Assembly: GCA_025359265.1 (NCBI GenBank) | Contig: JANYHB010000055.1 | Location: 1 to 64,000, forward strand | Length of the DNA stretch: 64,000 bases | DNA from: Hyphomicrobiales bacterium | GTDB taxonomy: Bacteria > Pseudomonadota > Alphaproteobacteria > Rhizobiales > Aestuariivirgaceae | Direction: 5' to 3' | In this document: positions 54,567-64,000 of the stretch, one piece after another | Layout of the letters: the number at the start of each line of letters is the position of its first letter | Position numbering within the stretch: the stretch's first letter is position 1 | The notes under the pieces: generated by a model | Told to the model about the DNA's origin: nothing | Seen by the model: the letters and a program-made list of their open reading frames with translations, nothing else | The model's database searches: none | Position numbers and translations under genes: made by a program

Positions 54567-55676
54567 CTAGTAAACGATAACCGTTCGGATAGATTTTCCC
54601 TCATGCATCAAATCGAAAGCCGTATTGATTTTTTCCAATGGCAAGATATGTGTGATCATCGGATCAATATCAATTCTTCCGTCCATATACCAATCGACGA
54701 TTTTAGGAACGTCTGTGCGGCCACGCGCACCGCCGAAAGCCGTCCCCCGCCATGACCTGCCGGTAACCAGCTGGAAGGGCCGCGTTGAGATTTCTTGGCC
54801 GGCACCAGCCACGCCGATGATAATCGATTGCCCCCAACCTTTATGAGCGCATTCCAGCGCCACGCGCATCACCTTCACATTTCCAATACATTCAAATGTG
54901 TAGTCCGCCCCTCCGTTAGTCAATTCTACCAGATAGGCTACAAGATCGTCCGAGAGTTTTGACGGATTGATGAAATGGGTCATGCCAAACTTGCGGCCCC
55001 ACGCCTCTTTGTCGTCATTCATGTCAACGCCGACAATTTGGCGGGCACCGGCCAGACGCAGGCCCTGAATGACATTGAGGCCAATGCCGCCGAGGCCGAA
55101 CACAACGGCGATTGATCCCACTTCAACCTTGGCCGTGTTGATGACGGCACCTACACCTGTCGTAACACCACAACCGATGTAACAAATCTTATCGAACGGC
55201 GCGTCTGGCCGGACTTTAGCCAAGGCAATTTCCGGCACCACCGTGAAGTTAGAGAATGTGGAACACCCCATATAGTGATGCACCATCTGGCCTTTGTATG
55301 AAAAGCGCGACGTGCCATCGGGCATCAAGCCCTTGCCTTGCGTGGTTCGGATTTTCTGGCACAGATTTGTTTTTGGATTAAGGCAGTATTCACACTCGCG
55401 GCACTCTGGAGTGTAAAGCGGGATCACGTGATCACCCGCTTTCAAAGACGTCACGCCTCTGCCAACATCAACAACAACACCTGCCCCCTCATGGCCCATA
55501 ATGGCTGGAAACAGCCCTTCAGGATCGGCACCGGATATGGTGAACTGATCAGTATGGCAAACGCCTGTGGCCTTGATTTCGACCAGAACCTCGCCTTCGC
55601 GAGGGCCTTGCAAATCCACTTCAACGATTTCGAGAGGCTTTCCGGCTTCAAACGCAACAGCGGCACGAGATTTCAT
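54567..55676 (-). CDS. adhC: Class III alcohol dehydrogenase / S-(hydroxymethyl)glutathione dehydrogenase
   Basis: 369 residues of the zinc-containing MDR family: catalytic zinc ligand in TGVCHTDQF and GHEGAGVV, structural-zinc Cys cluster [15 protein letters not shown], and [12 protein letters not shown] for NAD. The class III motifs point to glutathione-dependent formaldehyde oxidation. Fifty bases after the mannitol-dehydrogenase-family gene; it could supply aldehyde oxidation for the adjoining polyol or GMC pathway. Confidence 0.92.
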   Translation of the reverse strand: MKSRAAVAFEAGKPLEIVEVDLQGPREGEVLVEIKATGVCHTDQFTISGADPEGLFPAIMGHEGAGVVVDVGRGVTSLKAGDHVIPLYTPECRECEYCLNPKTNLCQKIRTTQGKGLMPDGTSRFSYKGQMVHHYMGCSTFSNFTVVPEIALAKVRPDAPFDKICYIGCGVTTGVGAVINTAKVEVGSIAVVFGLGGIGLNVIQGLRLAGARQIVGVDMNDDKEAWGRKFGMTHFINPSKLSDDLVAYLVELTNGGADYTFECIGNVKVMRVALECAHKGWGQSIIIGVAGAGQEISTRPFQLVTGRSWRGTAFGGARGRTDVPKIVDWYMDGRIDIDPMITHILPLEKINTAFDLMHEGKSIRTVIVY

Positions 55677-55726
55677 TCAAACGTCTCCAACGAGTGGCTA
55701 GCTCATAGCGAGAACGTGGCGACCAT

Positions 55727-57196
55727 TCAATCCGCGAGATAGGCCTTCACGGTGGATTCCGCGCCATTTTTCCAAATAGCATTCAGATAATGCGCAAATT
55801 GCTTCTGCATTTCTGGATGCTTACCCACTTCGCCATAAATCTCGGCCATATCAAGCCACTCTTGCGGGTTGGATTTTGCCTTTTGAGAGCGCGAGTGCAA
55901 AGCATCCCAATTGGGATCGTTAGGTTCGATAACTTTGCCACTATCGGTGGTTCCGAAACAATAGCGACACCACAGGGCTGATTCCAAAGCAAGTCCACGA
56001 ATGGATTTTCCGGCCAGCAAACGATCGGCAATCGGCGGAACAATAAATTTTGGTTGGCGGTTTGAGCCATCAAGGCAGAGCCGGCGGATCGTATCGGCAA
56101 TTTTTGGATTAGAAAAGCGTCGTTCAATCAGTTTCTGATAATCAAACAGGTCAGTGCCTGGCACGGGATGCACTGTTGGTCTGATTTCTTCATCTGTTAC
56201 TTTTTTGAGATAGGCTTTGATCAGGGGCGTTTGCATCGCTTCGTGCGCGAATTGAATATCCATCAATCCGCCAATGTAAGCAATCACGGCATGGCCGCCA
56301 TTGAGAATGCGGATTTTCATATATTCCCAAGGTGTCACGTCTTTAACGAACTCAGCGCCCACCAACTCCCACTGCGGGCGGCCCAGTGGAAAGTTATCTT
56401 CCACCACCCACTGCTTGAACTTTTCACAGAAAACCGGCCATTGATCTTCCACGCCAAATTGATCGGCGCAAACCTTACGCTCGCGATCTCCGGTGGCTGG
56501 TGTGATACGGTCTACCATGGCATTGGGGAATGCTACATTCTTGATGATCCAATCGGCAAAATTTGAATCTGACAGTTTAGCCAATCCCGCCACGGCATTG
56601 CGCGCCACAACGCCGTTATGCGGAACATTGTCACAAGACATAACTGTGAATGGCGCAAGTCCCTTGGCTTTGCGCAGCTTCAAGCCAGCAACAATAAAAC
56701 CAAAAACAGTCGAAGGATCTTCTGGATTGTTGCCATCCTTTACAATCGCCGGATGGGAAGGATCAAACTTCTGGGTCGCCGGATCAATAAAATACCCACC
56801 TTCGGTAATCGTCATTGACGCAATGCGAATCTGAGGATCAGACAGCCTCTCCAAAATCGCGGCCTTGTTACCCGGCGATATGAAATCGATGAGAGATCCT
56901 GTCACATGCGCCGTTGAGAGATCATTATCTTGTTCCACAACGGTGGTAAGAAAATCTTGCGTCGATAGCTTCAGGCGCACGCTTTCATCAAAAGCCATAA
57001 CCCCGGCTCCAACCAAGGCCCAATCGTGGTTTAAACCCATGTTAAACAGGTCATCAAGGTAAACCGCGAGATGGGCGCGGTGAAAATTGCCAACTCCAAA
57101 ATGCAAGATACCGGCTTGCAGCTCTTGGCGACCATATTTTGGCACCTTCAAGGTTTTGCCAATGCTCGGCAAATTAGTTAGAGAAAGCTTTGTCAT
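55727..57196 (-). CDS. mtlK: Mannitol dehydrogenase family (polyol 2-dehydrogenase)
   Basis: 489 residues of the long-chain mannitol 2-dehydrogenase family: LHFGVGNFHRAHLAVY (NAD region), ITEGGYF, and the catalytic KIRILNGGHAVIAY carrying the Lys-x4-Asn-x2-His triad. Oxidises D-mannitol, D-arabinitol or D-sorbitol to the ketose with NAD; the substrate is not fixed by sequence. Eight bases after the GMC gene, in the ABC polyol operon. Symbol provisional. Confidence 0.9.
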   Translation of the reverse strand: MTKLSLTNLPSIGKTLKVPKYGRQELQAGILHFGVGNFHRAHLAVYLDDLFNMGLNHDWALVGAGVMAFDESVRLKLSTQDFLTTVVEQDNDLSTAHVTGSLIDFISPGNKAAILERLSDPQIRIASMTITEGGYFIDPATQKFDPSHPAIVKDGNNPEDPSTVFGFIVAGLKLRKAKGLAPFTVMSCDNVPHNGVVARNAVAGLAKLSDSNFADWIIKNVAFPNAMVDRITPATGDRERKVCADQFGVEDQWPVFCEKFKQWVVEDNFPLGRPQWELVGAEFVKDVTPWEYMKIRILNGGHAVIAYIGGLMDIQFAHEAMQTPLIKAYLKKVTDEEIRPTVHPVPGTDLFDYQKLIERRFSNPKIADTIRRLCLDGSNRQPKFIVPPIADRLLAGKSIRGLALESALWCRYCFGTTDSGKVIEPNDPNWDALHSRSQKAKSNPQEWLDMAEIYGEVGKHPEMQKQFAHYLNAIWKNGAESTVKAYLAD

Positions 57197-57204
57197 TCAA
57201 GACC

Positions 57205-58809
57205 TCACAAAAAATCTACGGCGCGAGAAGCGAGTGCCATGGTTGGCGCATTGGTATTGCCCGACGGAATAAACGGCATGGCTGAGGCGTCAATAACGCG
57301 CAAACCTTCTACACCTCGCACCCGCAATTCGGAATCCAAAACCGCAAAATTGTCATTGCTTTTGCCCATTCGGCAGGTGCCAACAGGGTGCCAATTTGTT
57401 TTCACCGTGCGACGACAGTGTTGAGCCAACGCATCGTCCGATGTCACGTCCTTGCCCGGCAAAATTTCAAATGTAATTTTCGCTGAGAGCGGCTGTTGTT
57501 TCAAAATTTCCCGAGCATATTTTAATCCCGCAATTTCCAGCCTAAGGTCTTCCGGTTCAGCTAAATAGTTATTGTCAATAATGGGTTTGTCTTGCGGGTT
57601 GGAAGACCGCAATTTAACCGTTCCGCGTGAGGCAGGGCGCAATAGACAGGAGTTTAGTGTCACGCCATCCCGCGCCATTGCATTTTTTACATCTGCATCC
57701 ACATAGATTGACGGAACGCAATACATTTTGATTGTTGGCCGCTTGCCGCCGTCAGGGTCGATATAAGCACAAGCCTCAACACCAACACTCGTTACCGGCC
57801 CACTTTTAAACAGTATATACTGCAAGCCATTTTTGAGCGCGCGAAACCCTTTGTCTTCACCATCATAGCCAAAATGGCCTTTTGTGGCAGATACCACCGG
57901 TACTTCATGGTGATCCTGCAAATTCTCTCCCACGCCCGGCAAATCAACAATGGTTTTAATGTCGTGGATTTGAAGTTGCGCCGCAGGCCCCAGGCCACTC
58001 AACATCAAGATTTTTGGTGTGCCGTAACTGCCTGCTGACATCAGGACAGCGTGGGAGCACCGCGCCACTTTGGTTTGGCCTTTTTGCAGATAGGTAACGC
58101 CTACGCAACGTAGACCCTCAAATAATAAATTCAAAACAAGAGCATCGCAAACCACAGAAAACTGCCGATCAGTGATAATGGGAGCGAGAAATGCGTCAAC
58201 GGCGTTCCAGCGCCTGTGATTTAGCGTGGTATATTGCATAGTACCCACGCCAGCTTGATTTTCACCGTTGAAATCCGACGTATACGGCACGCCCAAGCCT
58301 TGCACCGCTTGGACATAGTCTTGTGTGAGCTGGCACTTAACTCCCGTATCTGAAACATGGAGCGGGCCATTCACACCGTGATAGCTATTGTTAAAGCTAT
58401 GATTGCACTCAAGTGCACGGAAATGCTCCAGCATCGTTGCATAGTTCCATTTACCTTGGCTCTCGAGATATCGATCCCAATGTTCGTAGTCTTGCGTTTG
58501 CCCGCGTGTATAAACCATGCCATTGATCGATGACCCACCACCCAGAATGTTTGCTTGGCCCACTTTGGGAGCACGGCCGCCCAAATGCTTTTGTGCAACC
58601 GGTTCGTGCAACTCAACCACATCGCTGCCCGCAATGCCCTTCATCCAGGCCGCAGGCATAGGCAGATAAAACCGCGAAAGACCCGTTGCCCTTGCGGGGC
58701 CCCTCTCCAACATTAGAACACGCGCGCCCTTCTCACGCACCAGCCGCCATGCCGCAGTGCAACCAGCCGACCCCCCGCCCACAATGATATAGTCATAGTT
58801 AATTGTCAC
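57205..58809 (-). CDS. GMC family oxidoreductase
   Basis: 534 residues, FAD-dependent. [20 protein letters not shown] is the ADP-binding fold, [15 protein letters not shown] is GMC signature 1, and [16 protein letters not shown] signature 2; [11 protein letters not shown] holds the catalytic His and a second His pairs near the C-terminus ([11 protein letters not shown]). Related to choline or polyethylene-glycol dehydrogenases. Its ATG overlaps the smoK stop (ATGA). The polyol context suggests an alcohol or polyol substrate. Confidence 0.9.
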   Translation of the reverse strand: MTINYDYIIVGGGSAGCTAAWRLVREKGARVLMLERGPARATGLSRFYLPMPAAWMKGIAGSDVVELHEPVAQKHLGGRAPKVGQANILGGGSSINGMVYTRGQTQDYEHWDRYLESQGKWNYATMLEHFRALECNHSFNNSYHGVNGPLHVSDTGVKCQLTQDYVQAVQGLGVPYTSDFNGENQAGVGTMQYTTLNHRRWNAVDAFLAPIITDRQFSVVCDALVLNLLFEGLRCVGVTYLQKGQTKVARCSHAVLMSAGSYGTPKILMLSGLGPAAQLQIHDIKTIVDLPGVGENLQDHHEVPVVSATKGHFGYDGEDKGFRALKNGLQYILFKSGPVTSVGVEACAYIDPDGGKRPTIKMYCVPSIYVDADVKNAMARDGVTLNSCLLRPASRGTVKLRSSNPQDKPIIDNNYLAEPEDLRLEIAGLKYAREILKQQPLSAKITFEILPGKDVTSDDALAQHCRRTVKTNWHPVGTCRMGKSNDNFAVLDSELRVRGVEGLRVIDASAMPFIPSGNTNAPTMALASRAVDFL

Positions 58810-59786
58810 ACCTTGGTTACTCGACCTTGCGCATCGAAGTGGTGCAGACGCTTGGCATCTGGTGTCATCCAGATCTTGTCGCCTGGGCCGTAATTACTTT
58901 CACCCGTTGCCCGCACAGTAATTTGACCGCGCTTACCAGCATCGACATGCAGGAATGTATCTGATCCCAAATGCTCGGTTATCTTAACTGTGCCCGGCCA
59001 ATCACCTTTTTTATCCGAAATCGCTATATGCTCAGGGCGTACCCCAATCGTATTGCCTTCCACGAAATTCATCTTGGGCGAGCCGATAAAGCCGGCCACA
59101 AATATGGATTGTGGTTTGTTGTAAAGCTCCATAGGCGTGCCCACCTGCTCAATCACGCCTCTATTCAAAACCACAATGCGGTCGGCCATGGTCATGGCTT
59201 CAACCTGATCATGGGTTACATAGACCATTGTAGAGCCAAGATCCTGATGCAGCTGCATGATGAAAATGCGCATATTCACCCGCAGCGCCGCGTCAAGATT
59301 GGAAAGGGGTTCATCAAACAAAAAACCCGACGGATTGCGCACAATGGCGCGGCCAATTGCAACCCGTTGGCGCTGGCCACCCGAGAGCTGACCAGGTTTG
59401 CGATCAAGATATTCTGTGAGGTTCAGAGTTGCAGCGGCCTTGGCAATTTTCGGTGCAATTTGTTCAGGCGTTTCGCCCGCCATTTTCAAGCCAAAGGCAA
59501 TATTGTTGCGAACGCTCATATGAGGATAAAGCGCATAGGATTGAAACACCATGGACAAACCGCGCTTGGCCGGTGCGGTGTCTGTCATATCCTTGCCGTC
59601 GATCAAAATTTCGCCAGCAGTGATGTCTTCAAGACCGGCAATCATCCGCAACAAAGTGGACTTACCACAACCAGAAGGGCCGACGAAAACAATGAATTCG
59701 CCGTGCTTGATATCAAGATCAGCGCCAGGAATAACCACGGTTTCGCCAAAGGCTTTGCGGACTTTTTTAAGTTGGATCGTGCCCAT
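58806..59786 (-). CDS. smoK: Polyol/sugar ABC transporter ATP-binding protein
   Basis: 326 residues of the UgpC/MalK-type ATPase: [34 protein letters not shown], and [13 protein letters not shown]; a C-terminal OB-fold (TOBE) region with VRPEHIAI. One base after smoG and overlapped by the GMC gene. It powers the polyol importer formed by SmoEFG. Confidence 0.92.
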   Translation of the reverse strand: MGTIQLKKVRKAFGETVVIPGADLDIKHGEFIVFVGPSGCGKSTLLRMIAGLEDITAGEILIDGKDMTDTAPAKRGLSMVFQSYALYPHMSVRNNIAFGLKMAGETPEQIAPKIAKAAATLNLTEYLDRKPGQLSGGQRQRVAIGRAIVRNPSGFLFDEPLSNLDAALRVNMRIFIMQLHQDLGSTMVYVTHDQVEAMTMADRIVVLNRGVIEQVGTPMELYNKPQSIFVAGFIGSPKMNFVEGNTIGVRPEHIAISDKKGDWPGTVKITEHLGSDTFLHVDAGKRGQITVRATGESNYGPGDKIWMTPDAKRLHHFDAQGRVTKV

Positions 59787-59787
59787 T

Positions 59788-60834
59788 TTATTTCACTGCT
59801 CCGAATGTAAGTCCGCGTACGAGTTGTTTTTGTGAGAACCAGCCGACGATCAAGATGGGCACAATGGCCATCAGCGAAGCCGCCGATAGTTTTGCCCAAA
59901 ATTGGCCTTCGGGGCTGGAATACTCTGAGATAAAGAAACTCAAAGGCGCCGCATATTTGTTGGTAAGGTTCAGCGACCAGAAAGCTTCATTCCAGGCCAA
60001 TATCAGATTGAGCAGGCACGTTGATGCAATGCCGGGCAGTGCCATTGGAGTGAGCACTCGGACAATTTCGTTCCATAAAGAAGCACCATCCATGCGCGCG
60101 GCCTCAAGTATTTCTACAGGAATTTCTTTGAAATACGTGTAAAGCATCCAAATGATGATGGGCAAGTTGAGAAGCATGGCCAAGGGAACCATTCCCCAGA
60201 AACTATCAATCAAGTTATATTCGCTCAGGTTAATCCATCCCCAATCTTTAAAGATCAACCCATTGCGATTAAACATGAGGTAGATCGCAATCAACGCACC
60301 TGCGGGCGGCATCATTTTGGTGGAGAGCATCCAAAGCAACGTGTCTGTTGTGGCGCGCGTCCAAACCCATGCCGTTGGTGGGACAATGCATAAGAGCAAC
60401 AACAGAAAACCAACAACTGCATTCTGAGGATGCCAACCGTTGGCATAAAGAACCCCAGCAGCAATTAATCCACAGCTGAAGACGATGGCAAGCCAGCCCC
60501 AACCGCTGATCGTGCTGCTGGGCGTGGTTCGCGGAGCAAAAGCCATAGACCATGCTGCCGGCACAGCAAATAAAAGCCCCAGCAATGTCGACAAGACCGC
60601 AATAATAACCGTATTAAAAACATAACGGAAATAATCCGAGCGCTCTTGAACAATGCCAAAATTCTCCAATGTCCAAGGTGTCGACAGCATATTTTGGGGC
60701 AGAGTATATGCATCGGATTCCGATTTGAATGCGGCTACTGCTGTCCACAAAATCGGAAAAAACATGAGCAATCCGATGAACCATGCCAAGATGGTGATTG
60801 CAACAGTGCGCCTGGTGGATTGTTTGCGGGCCAT
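59788..60834 (-). CDS. smoG: Polyol/sugar ABC transporter permease (SmoG-like, with insertion)
   Basis: 348 residues against roughly 275 for the family. Hydrophobic start with six expected helices and EAA loop [20 protein letters not shown]. Around residues 104-160 a foreign segment with two additional hydrophobic helices ([19 protein letters not shown] and [17 protein letters not shown]) is inserted between AWSMAFAP and [15 protein letters not shown]. Four bases after smoF; one before smoK. Confidence 0.9.
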   Translation of the reverse strand: MARKQSTRRTVAITILAWFIGLLMFFPILWTAVAAFKSESDAYTLPQNMLSTPWTLENFGIVQERSDYFRYVFNTVIIAVLSTLLGLLFAVPAAWSMAFAPRTTPSSTISGWGWLAIVFSCGLIAAGVLYANGWHPQNAVVGFLLLLLCIVPPTAWVWTRATTDTLLWMLSTKMMPPAGALIAIYLMFNRNGLIFKDWGWINLSEYNLIDSFWGMVPLAMLLNLPIIIWMLYTYFKEIPVEILEAARMDGASLWNEIVRVLTPMALPGIASTCLLNLILAWNEAFWSLNLTNKYAAPLSFFISEYSSPEGQFWAKLSAASLMAIVPILIVGWFSQKQLVRGLTFGAVK

Positions 60835-60838
60835 TTGT

Positions 60839-61705
60839 TCAAGCCTCCAAATTCTTGCCTACGATGCGGACCAGGAAAATGGATACCAGATTGGCCAGAA
60901 CAACTGCGATAAGACCACCGGCCGCCGCTGCACCCACATCGTTGGCATCATTGAGTTGTGAGAAAACAAGATATGTGAGGTTGCCCGCAACGCCACCGAC
61001 ACCCGGCAATTTGATTTCTGCAAAAATGTTCAAAAGGAAAATTGTTTCGATCAAGATAACCACAGTGATCGGGCGGGCCAAATGCGGCAAAACAATATAG
61101 CGGAAATAACTGAGCGGAGGTGTCCCATCCATTGCTGCTGCGTCCTTCTGCTCTTCATCGAGAGATTGTAAAGCTGTTAACAAAATAAGCGCAGCGTAAG
61201 GCAGCCATTGCCAGGACACGATGATGATCACGGAAATAAGTGGGAAAGTTCCAAACCAATCGATGGGTCGAAGCGCCCCAAAATAGGTTTGGATCCCGGC
61301 AAATAATCCAAAGACAGGGTGCATCAGCAAGTTCTTCCATACCAGTGAGGACACAGTGGGCATTATAAAAAACGGCGATATCATCAACAGGCGAACGACG
61401 CCGCGCCCCAAAAAGGGTTGATCAAGCAGCAAGGCTAACAAAGTTCCGCCAACCACCGTTGTGACGATAGTCGAAAAAACCAACAGCAAAGTGTGCAGAA
61501 GGTCCTTAGTGAAATAGGGATCAGTTATAAAATAATAGAAATTTGAAAGCCCAAACCAACTCGTATTGTCAGGATCCTGTAAATTATACCGCAAAAACGC
61601 GAAATAAATAGTGAGAACAAGAGGGATAAAAGCCCAGCCTGAAAGCACCAACAGCGATGGAGCAAGCGCCCATTTACCGATTGCCTGAGATTGAGTCGTT
61701 GCCAT
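60839..61705 (-). CDS. smoF: Polyol/sugar ABC transporter permease (SmoF-like)
   Basis: 288 residues from the ATG at 61705; the in-frame extension to 61768 adds nothing conserved. Six hydrophobic helices and the EAA loop DAAAMDGTPPLSYFRYIVLPHL. First permease of the polyol importer. A terminator-like hairpin stands between it and smoE. Confidence 0.9.
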   Translation of the reverse strand: MATTQSQAIGKWALAPSLLVLSGWAFIPLVLTIYFAFLRYNLQDPDNTSWFGLSNFYYFITDPYFTKDLLHTLLLVFSTIVTTVVGGTLLALLLDQPFLGRGVVRLLMISPFFIMPTVSSLVWKNLLMHPVFGLFAGIQTYFGALRPIDWFGTFPLISVIIIVSWQWLPYAALILLTALQSLDEEQKDAAAMDGTPPLSYFRYIVLPHLARPITVVILIETIFLLNIFAEIKLPGVGGVAGNLTYLVFSQLNDANDVGAAAAGGLIAVVLANLVSIFLVRIVGKNLEA

Positions 61706-61807
61706 CGTATCCCTGCCCGTAGCCCATAAAAATCTATAAAGTACCACCCCGCGCAGGAGCAAGCTCAAGCACTATAAGCTCGCTACTGGACGGGGATGGC
61801 CTGGGAG

Positions 61808-61838
61808 AAAATTCGGGCGGCAGCGAATGCCGCCGCCC
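61808..61838 (-). terminator. Attenuating hairpin between smoE and smoF
   Basis: On the minus strand GGGCGGC (61838-61832), a 10-base loop and GCCGCCC (61821-61815), followed by GAATTTT. It lies 12 bases after the smoE stop and before smoF. Partial termination here would give more binding protein than permease, the usual arrangement in ABC operons. Confidence 0.7.
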
Positions 61839-61850
61839 TCACTCAAGTGA

Positions 61851-63158
61851 TTACTTGATATAACCGGCTTTGGTCATTTCAGCAGTTGTATAGTCTTGAG
61901 CCTGCTTCAGAGCATCGTCAGCGCTGATTTGGCCAGCCAAAGCAGACGAGAAGATTTCGCCAACTTTTGTGCCGATTCCGGCAAACTCAGGAATAGCGAC
62001 AAACTGGATGCCGGTATAGGGAACTGGCTTTGCAGTTGGATGCATTGGATCAGCAGCATTCATCGATGCCAAAGTCATCGCAGCAAATGGCACCTTCAGG
62101 TATTCTGGGTTCTTGTACAATGAAGTACGCGTACCCGGAGGCACGTTCGCCCAGCCTTCTTTTGCGGCAATGAGTTCGCCGTAATGCTTAGAGGTTGCCC
62201 AGCCAATAAACTTCTGAGCAGCGTCAACTTTCTTCGAACCAGCCGGGATTGCGAGAGCCCAAGCCCACAGCCAGTTGGCGCGTTTGCCAAAGCCTGCATC
62301 AGGAGCAATTGTGAAACCAACATCAGCTGCATTTTTCGAAGCCTTTGCATCGATCACGAATGAGCCAGCTGCCGTCGCGTCAGCCCACATCCCGCACTTA
62401 CCGGATTGGAACAGAGCAAGGTTTTCAGAGAAGCCGTTACCTGAAGCGCCTGCCGGACCGTCATCCTTCATCACTTTCAAATAGGTGGTAATAGCTGCCT
62501 TCCATTCCGGCGTATCAAATTGTGGATGCCACTTCTCGTCAAACCAACGCGCGCCGAAAGAGTTGGCCATGGTTCCGAGAAATGCCATGTTTTCGCCCCA
62601 GCCGGCTTTGCCACGAAGGCAAATGCCGTTGATACCGGCGGCACGGTCTGTCATCTTGTCAGCAGCAGCGATGATTTCCGGCCATGTTGGCGTATCCGAC
62701 ATTTTCAAGCCAGCTTTTGCCATCAGATCCTTGCGATACATTACAAAGGATGATTCACCGTAGAATGGCGCAGCGTAAAGCTTGCCGTCTACAGAAAGCC
62801 CACCAGCCACGGCTGGAAGAATGTCTTTGGGATCGTCAATGCCAGCCAGTGGAACGAGCCAACCTTTTTTGCCCCAGATTGGCGTTTCATACATGCCGAT
62901 GGTCAGCACGTCATATTGGCCACCCTTGGTTGAAATATCTTTCGTTACTTTCTGACGCAGATCGTTTTCTTCTAATGTCACCCAGTTTAACTTGATACCT
63001 GGGTTAGCAGCGGTGAAATCGTCGGTATATTTCTGCATGCGGATCATGTCACCGTTGTTTACGGTGGCGATCGTCAAAGTAGTGTCTTCGGCCATAGCTG
63101 TGCCTGCCATCAGGGCAAGTGCAAAGCCACCAACTACACCGGTCATTAATTTTTTCAT
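61851..63158 (-). CDS. smoE: Polyol/sugar ABC transporter substrate-binding protein
   Basis: 435 residues from the ATG at 63158 with GGGAGGATTTA upstream. An N-terminal Sec signal peptide (hydrophobic residues 5-21, cleavage after AMA) exports it to the periplasm. The rest is a family 1 extracellular solute-binding protein: TTLTIATVNNGDMIRMQKY, GGQYDVLTIGMYE, and the C-terminal FSSALAGQISADDALKQAQ. First gene of the operon after the SorC regulator. The substrate, presumably a hexitol, is inferred from neighbours. Confidence 0.92.
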   Translation of the reverse strand: MKKLMTGVVGGFALALMAGTAMAEDTTLTIATVNNGDMIRMQKYTDDFTAANPGIKLNWVTLEENDLRQKVTKDISTKGGQYDVLTIGMYETPIWGKKGWLVPLAGIDDPKDILPAVAGGLSVDGKLYAAPFYGESSFVMYRKDLMAKAGLKMSDTPTWPEIIAAADKMTDRAAGINGICLRGKAGWGENMAFLGTMANSFGARWFDEKWHPQFDTPEWKAAITTYLKVMKDDGPAGASGNGFSENLALFQSGKCGMWADATAAGSFVIDAKASKNAADVGFTIAPDAGFGKRANWLWAWALAIPAGSKKVDAAQKFIGWATSKHYGELIAAKEGWANVPPGTRTSLYKNPEYLKVPFAAMTLASMNAADPMHPTAKPVPYTGIQFVAIPEFAGIGTKVGEIFSSALAGQISADDALKQAQDYTTAEMTKAGYIK

Positions 63159-63174
63159 TAAATCCTCCCAATGT

Positions 63175-63194
63175 GATTGGGCGATTGCCCAATC
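63175..63194. promoter_or_regulatory. Inverted repeat in the smoE leader
   Basis: Perfect 8-base arms GATTGGGC (63175-63182) and GCCCAATC (63187-63194), separated by GATT, located 17-36 bases before the smoE ATG and abutting its ribosome site. It may be an operator for the adjacent SorC regulator or a translational hairpin. Confidence 0.45.
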
Positions 63195-63263
63195 TACGGG
63201 CAGATATTCAACCGGACCATGCCACGCGTCAAGCACAATTCAGTGCTGCGATGCACCAATTAT

Positions 63264-64000
63264 TCATTTCTCAAGCAGGGATGTCGCCATGGCTTCATTA
63301 GTGATCAGACCGTTGACCAATTCGCCCACAAGCGCGGCACGAACTGCCTTAAGGCGATCGGCCATCATCACAACGCCAATCAATTTACGTTTTGCAGGTT
63401 TTGCCAGCGGCACACTCAGCACCCTATCGTTGGTTAAACCTTCAATCAATTCGCCCTTCGCATCGAACGCCCATCCTGTGATTTCGCCAGCCGCCCCCGC
63501 CCGCATTAACGAGCGAATTTCGTCAGGCCTCACGAATCCGTCTCTCAACAATGCGGCGCTTTGATCAATTGTACCAATACCCACAAAGGTTACATTGGCT
63601 TGCTCTGCCAGCTCAACGATATTGCGAAGGGACTTCTGCTCTAACAATAAATTCTTTTCATGCACTGTAGTTGCAATAACGGGCAGTGGCATTGGATAAT
63701 AAGGGGCGCGAACACGATCACCAATCCGGCTGGCCACATCGAAAATCGAAGCAGAACCATCAGGAGCGATATTGCCCACCAACGAGACAATTTTGTGCTG
63801 GGGGCAATCCATGGGGCTAATTTGCTCTGCCATTGAACGCAACATTCGCCCGGTGCCCATCGCCACAATAACCGGATGCGAAGAGACCAAATAACGTTCC
63901 AGTTCGGCAGCGGCAGCCTCGGCCACTCCAACACCTGTGGCGGTCGCCTCACGGTCGCTCGGCACAACCTCACAGTAGTCGATGGAATAAGCACCTTTCA
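63264..64000 (-). CDS. SorC-family sugar-binding regulator (5'-truncated by window edge)
   Basis: The frame is open to base 64000, so the N-terminal helix-turn-helix domain lies beyond the window; a GTG at 63965 is only an internal codon. The remaining ~245 residues are the SorC effector domain (VIVAMGTGRMLRSMAEQI, FVGIGTIDQSAALLRDG, GEITGWAFDAKGELIEG, KRKLIGVVMMADRLKAVRAALVGELVNGLITNEAMA). 105 bases upstream of smoE on the same strand, it is likely its regulator. Confidence 0.88.
   Translation of the reverse strand, partial: KGAYSIDYCEVVPSDREATATGVGVAEAAAAELERYLVSSHPVIVAMGTGRMLRSMAEQISPMDCPQHKIVSLVGNIAPDGSASIFDVASRIGDRVRAPYYPMPLPVIATTVHEKNLLLEQKSLRNIVELAEQANVTFVGIGTIDQSAALLRDGFVRPDEIRSLMRAGAAGEITGWAFDAKGELIEGLTNDRVLSVPLAKPAKRKLIGVVMMADRLKAVRAALVGELVNGLITNEAMATSLLEK

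Noticed and set aside
58971-59810. Plus-strand frame of 279 codons over smoK
   Set aside because: Antisense to a canonical ABC ATPase with all motifs; no support for a second gene.

Overview
The window reads as chromosomal DNA of an alphaproteobacterium, most likely of the Hyphomicrobiales (rhizobia-like) side. The basis is the gene set and its style: an sdhCDAB operon run together with small alphaproteobacterial genes, a form II (AYRGAGR) CoxSLM set, an ECF sigma / ChrR pair, an extensin-like protein, a SleB-type hydrolase, a divergent pyruvate phosphate dikinase and SMO-type polyol ABC genes. By eye the GC content is moderate. Coding density is very high, with many ATGA/GTGA/TGATG stop-start overlaps, and TGA is an ordinary stop codon. 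No phage, insertion sequence, CRISPR array or rRNA was seen; there is one tRNA, tRNA-Thr(GGU).

Layout. 1-30 kb is mostly housekeeping: serA (cut by the window edge), a PPDK-like gene, a SleB-like hydrolase, a ygfZ-tag-HD-phosphatase operon, a dihydroorotase-like gene with acuI, a NUDIX gene divergent from a SRAP gene, scoAB, an isolated HNH-like gene, acnA, the sdh operon with DUF2007, DUF3445 and chorismate mutase attached, an extensin-like gene, a LemA-YgcG-TPM set, an OsmC-MFS pair, a ThiS/MoaD-like plus BNR-repeat pair and a coiled-coil protein. At 30.3 kb the tRNA-Thr begins a more variable stretch: two unrecognised divergent genes, a broken E2 acyltransferase remnant and a HAD phosphatase gene split by a single TGA.

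33.6-39.4 kb is a self-contained glucitol/sorbitol-type phosphotransferase system: GutM, IIC, IIB, IIA, a fused HPr-Enzyme I and a SorC-type regulator. No sorbitol-6-phosphate dehydrogenase lies in it. 39.4-44.2 kb holds the most striking locus: a 4'-phosphopantetheinyl transferase next to a 1348-residue Pls/PosA-type single-module NRPS (A-T plus a membrane domain with three left-handed beta-helix segments). This architecture makes isopeptide-linked homopolymers of amino acids such as epsilon-poly-lysine.

44.3-48.0 kb encodes a CoxSLM molybdenum hydroxylase. 48.1-52.7 kb is a photooxidative-stress locus: ECF sigma, its zinc anti-sigma ChrR and an SDR on one side; a flavin amine oxidase, DUF1365 and DUF2177 on the other. 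A near-consensus sigma-E promoter lies in the divergent gap. 52.8-64 kb is a long minus-strand run: a SorC regulator (cut by the window edge), an SMO-like polyol ABC transporter, a GMC oxidoreductase, a mannitol-dehydrogenase-family enzyme, class III alcohol dehydrogenase and the ABC-F protein Uup. The cell therefore appears to have two independent polyol entry routes, one PTS and one ABC, each with a SorC-family regulator.
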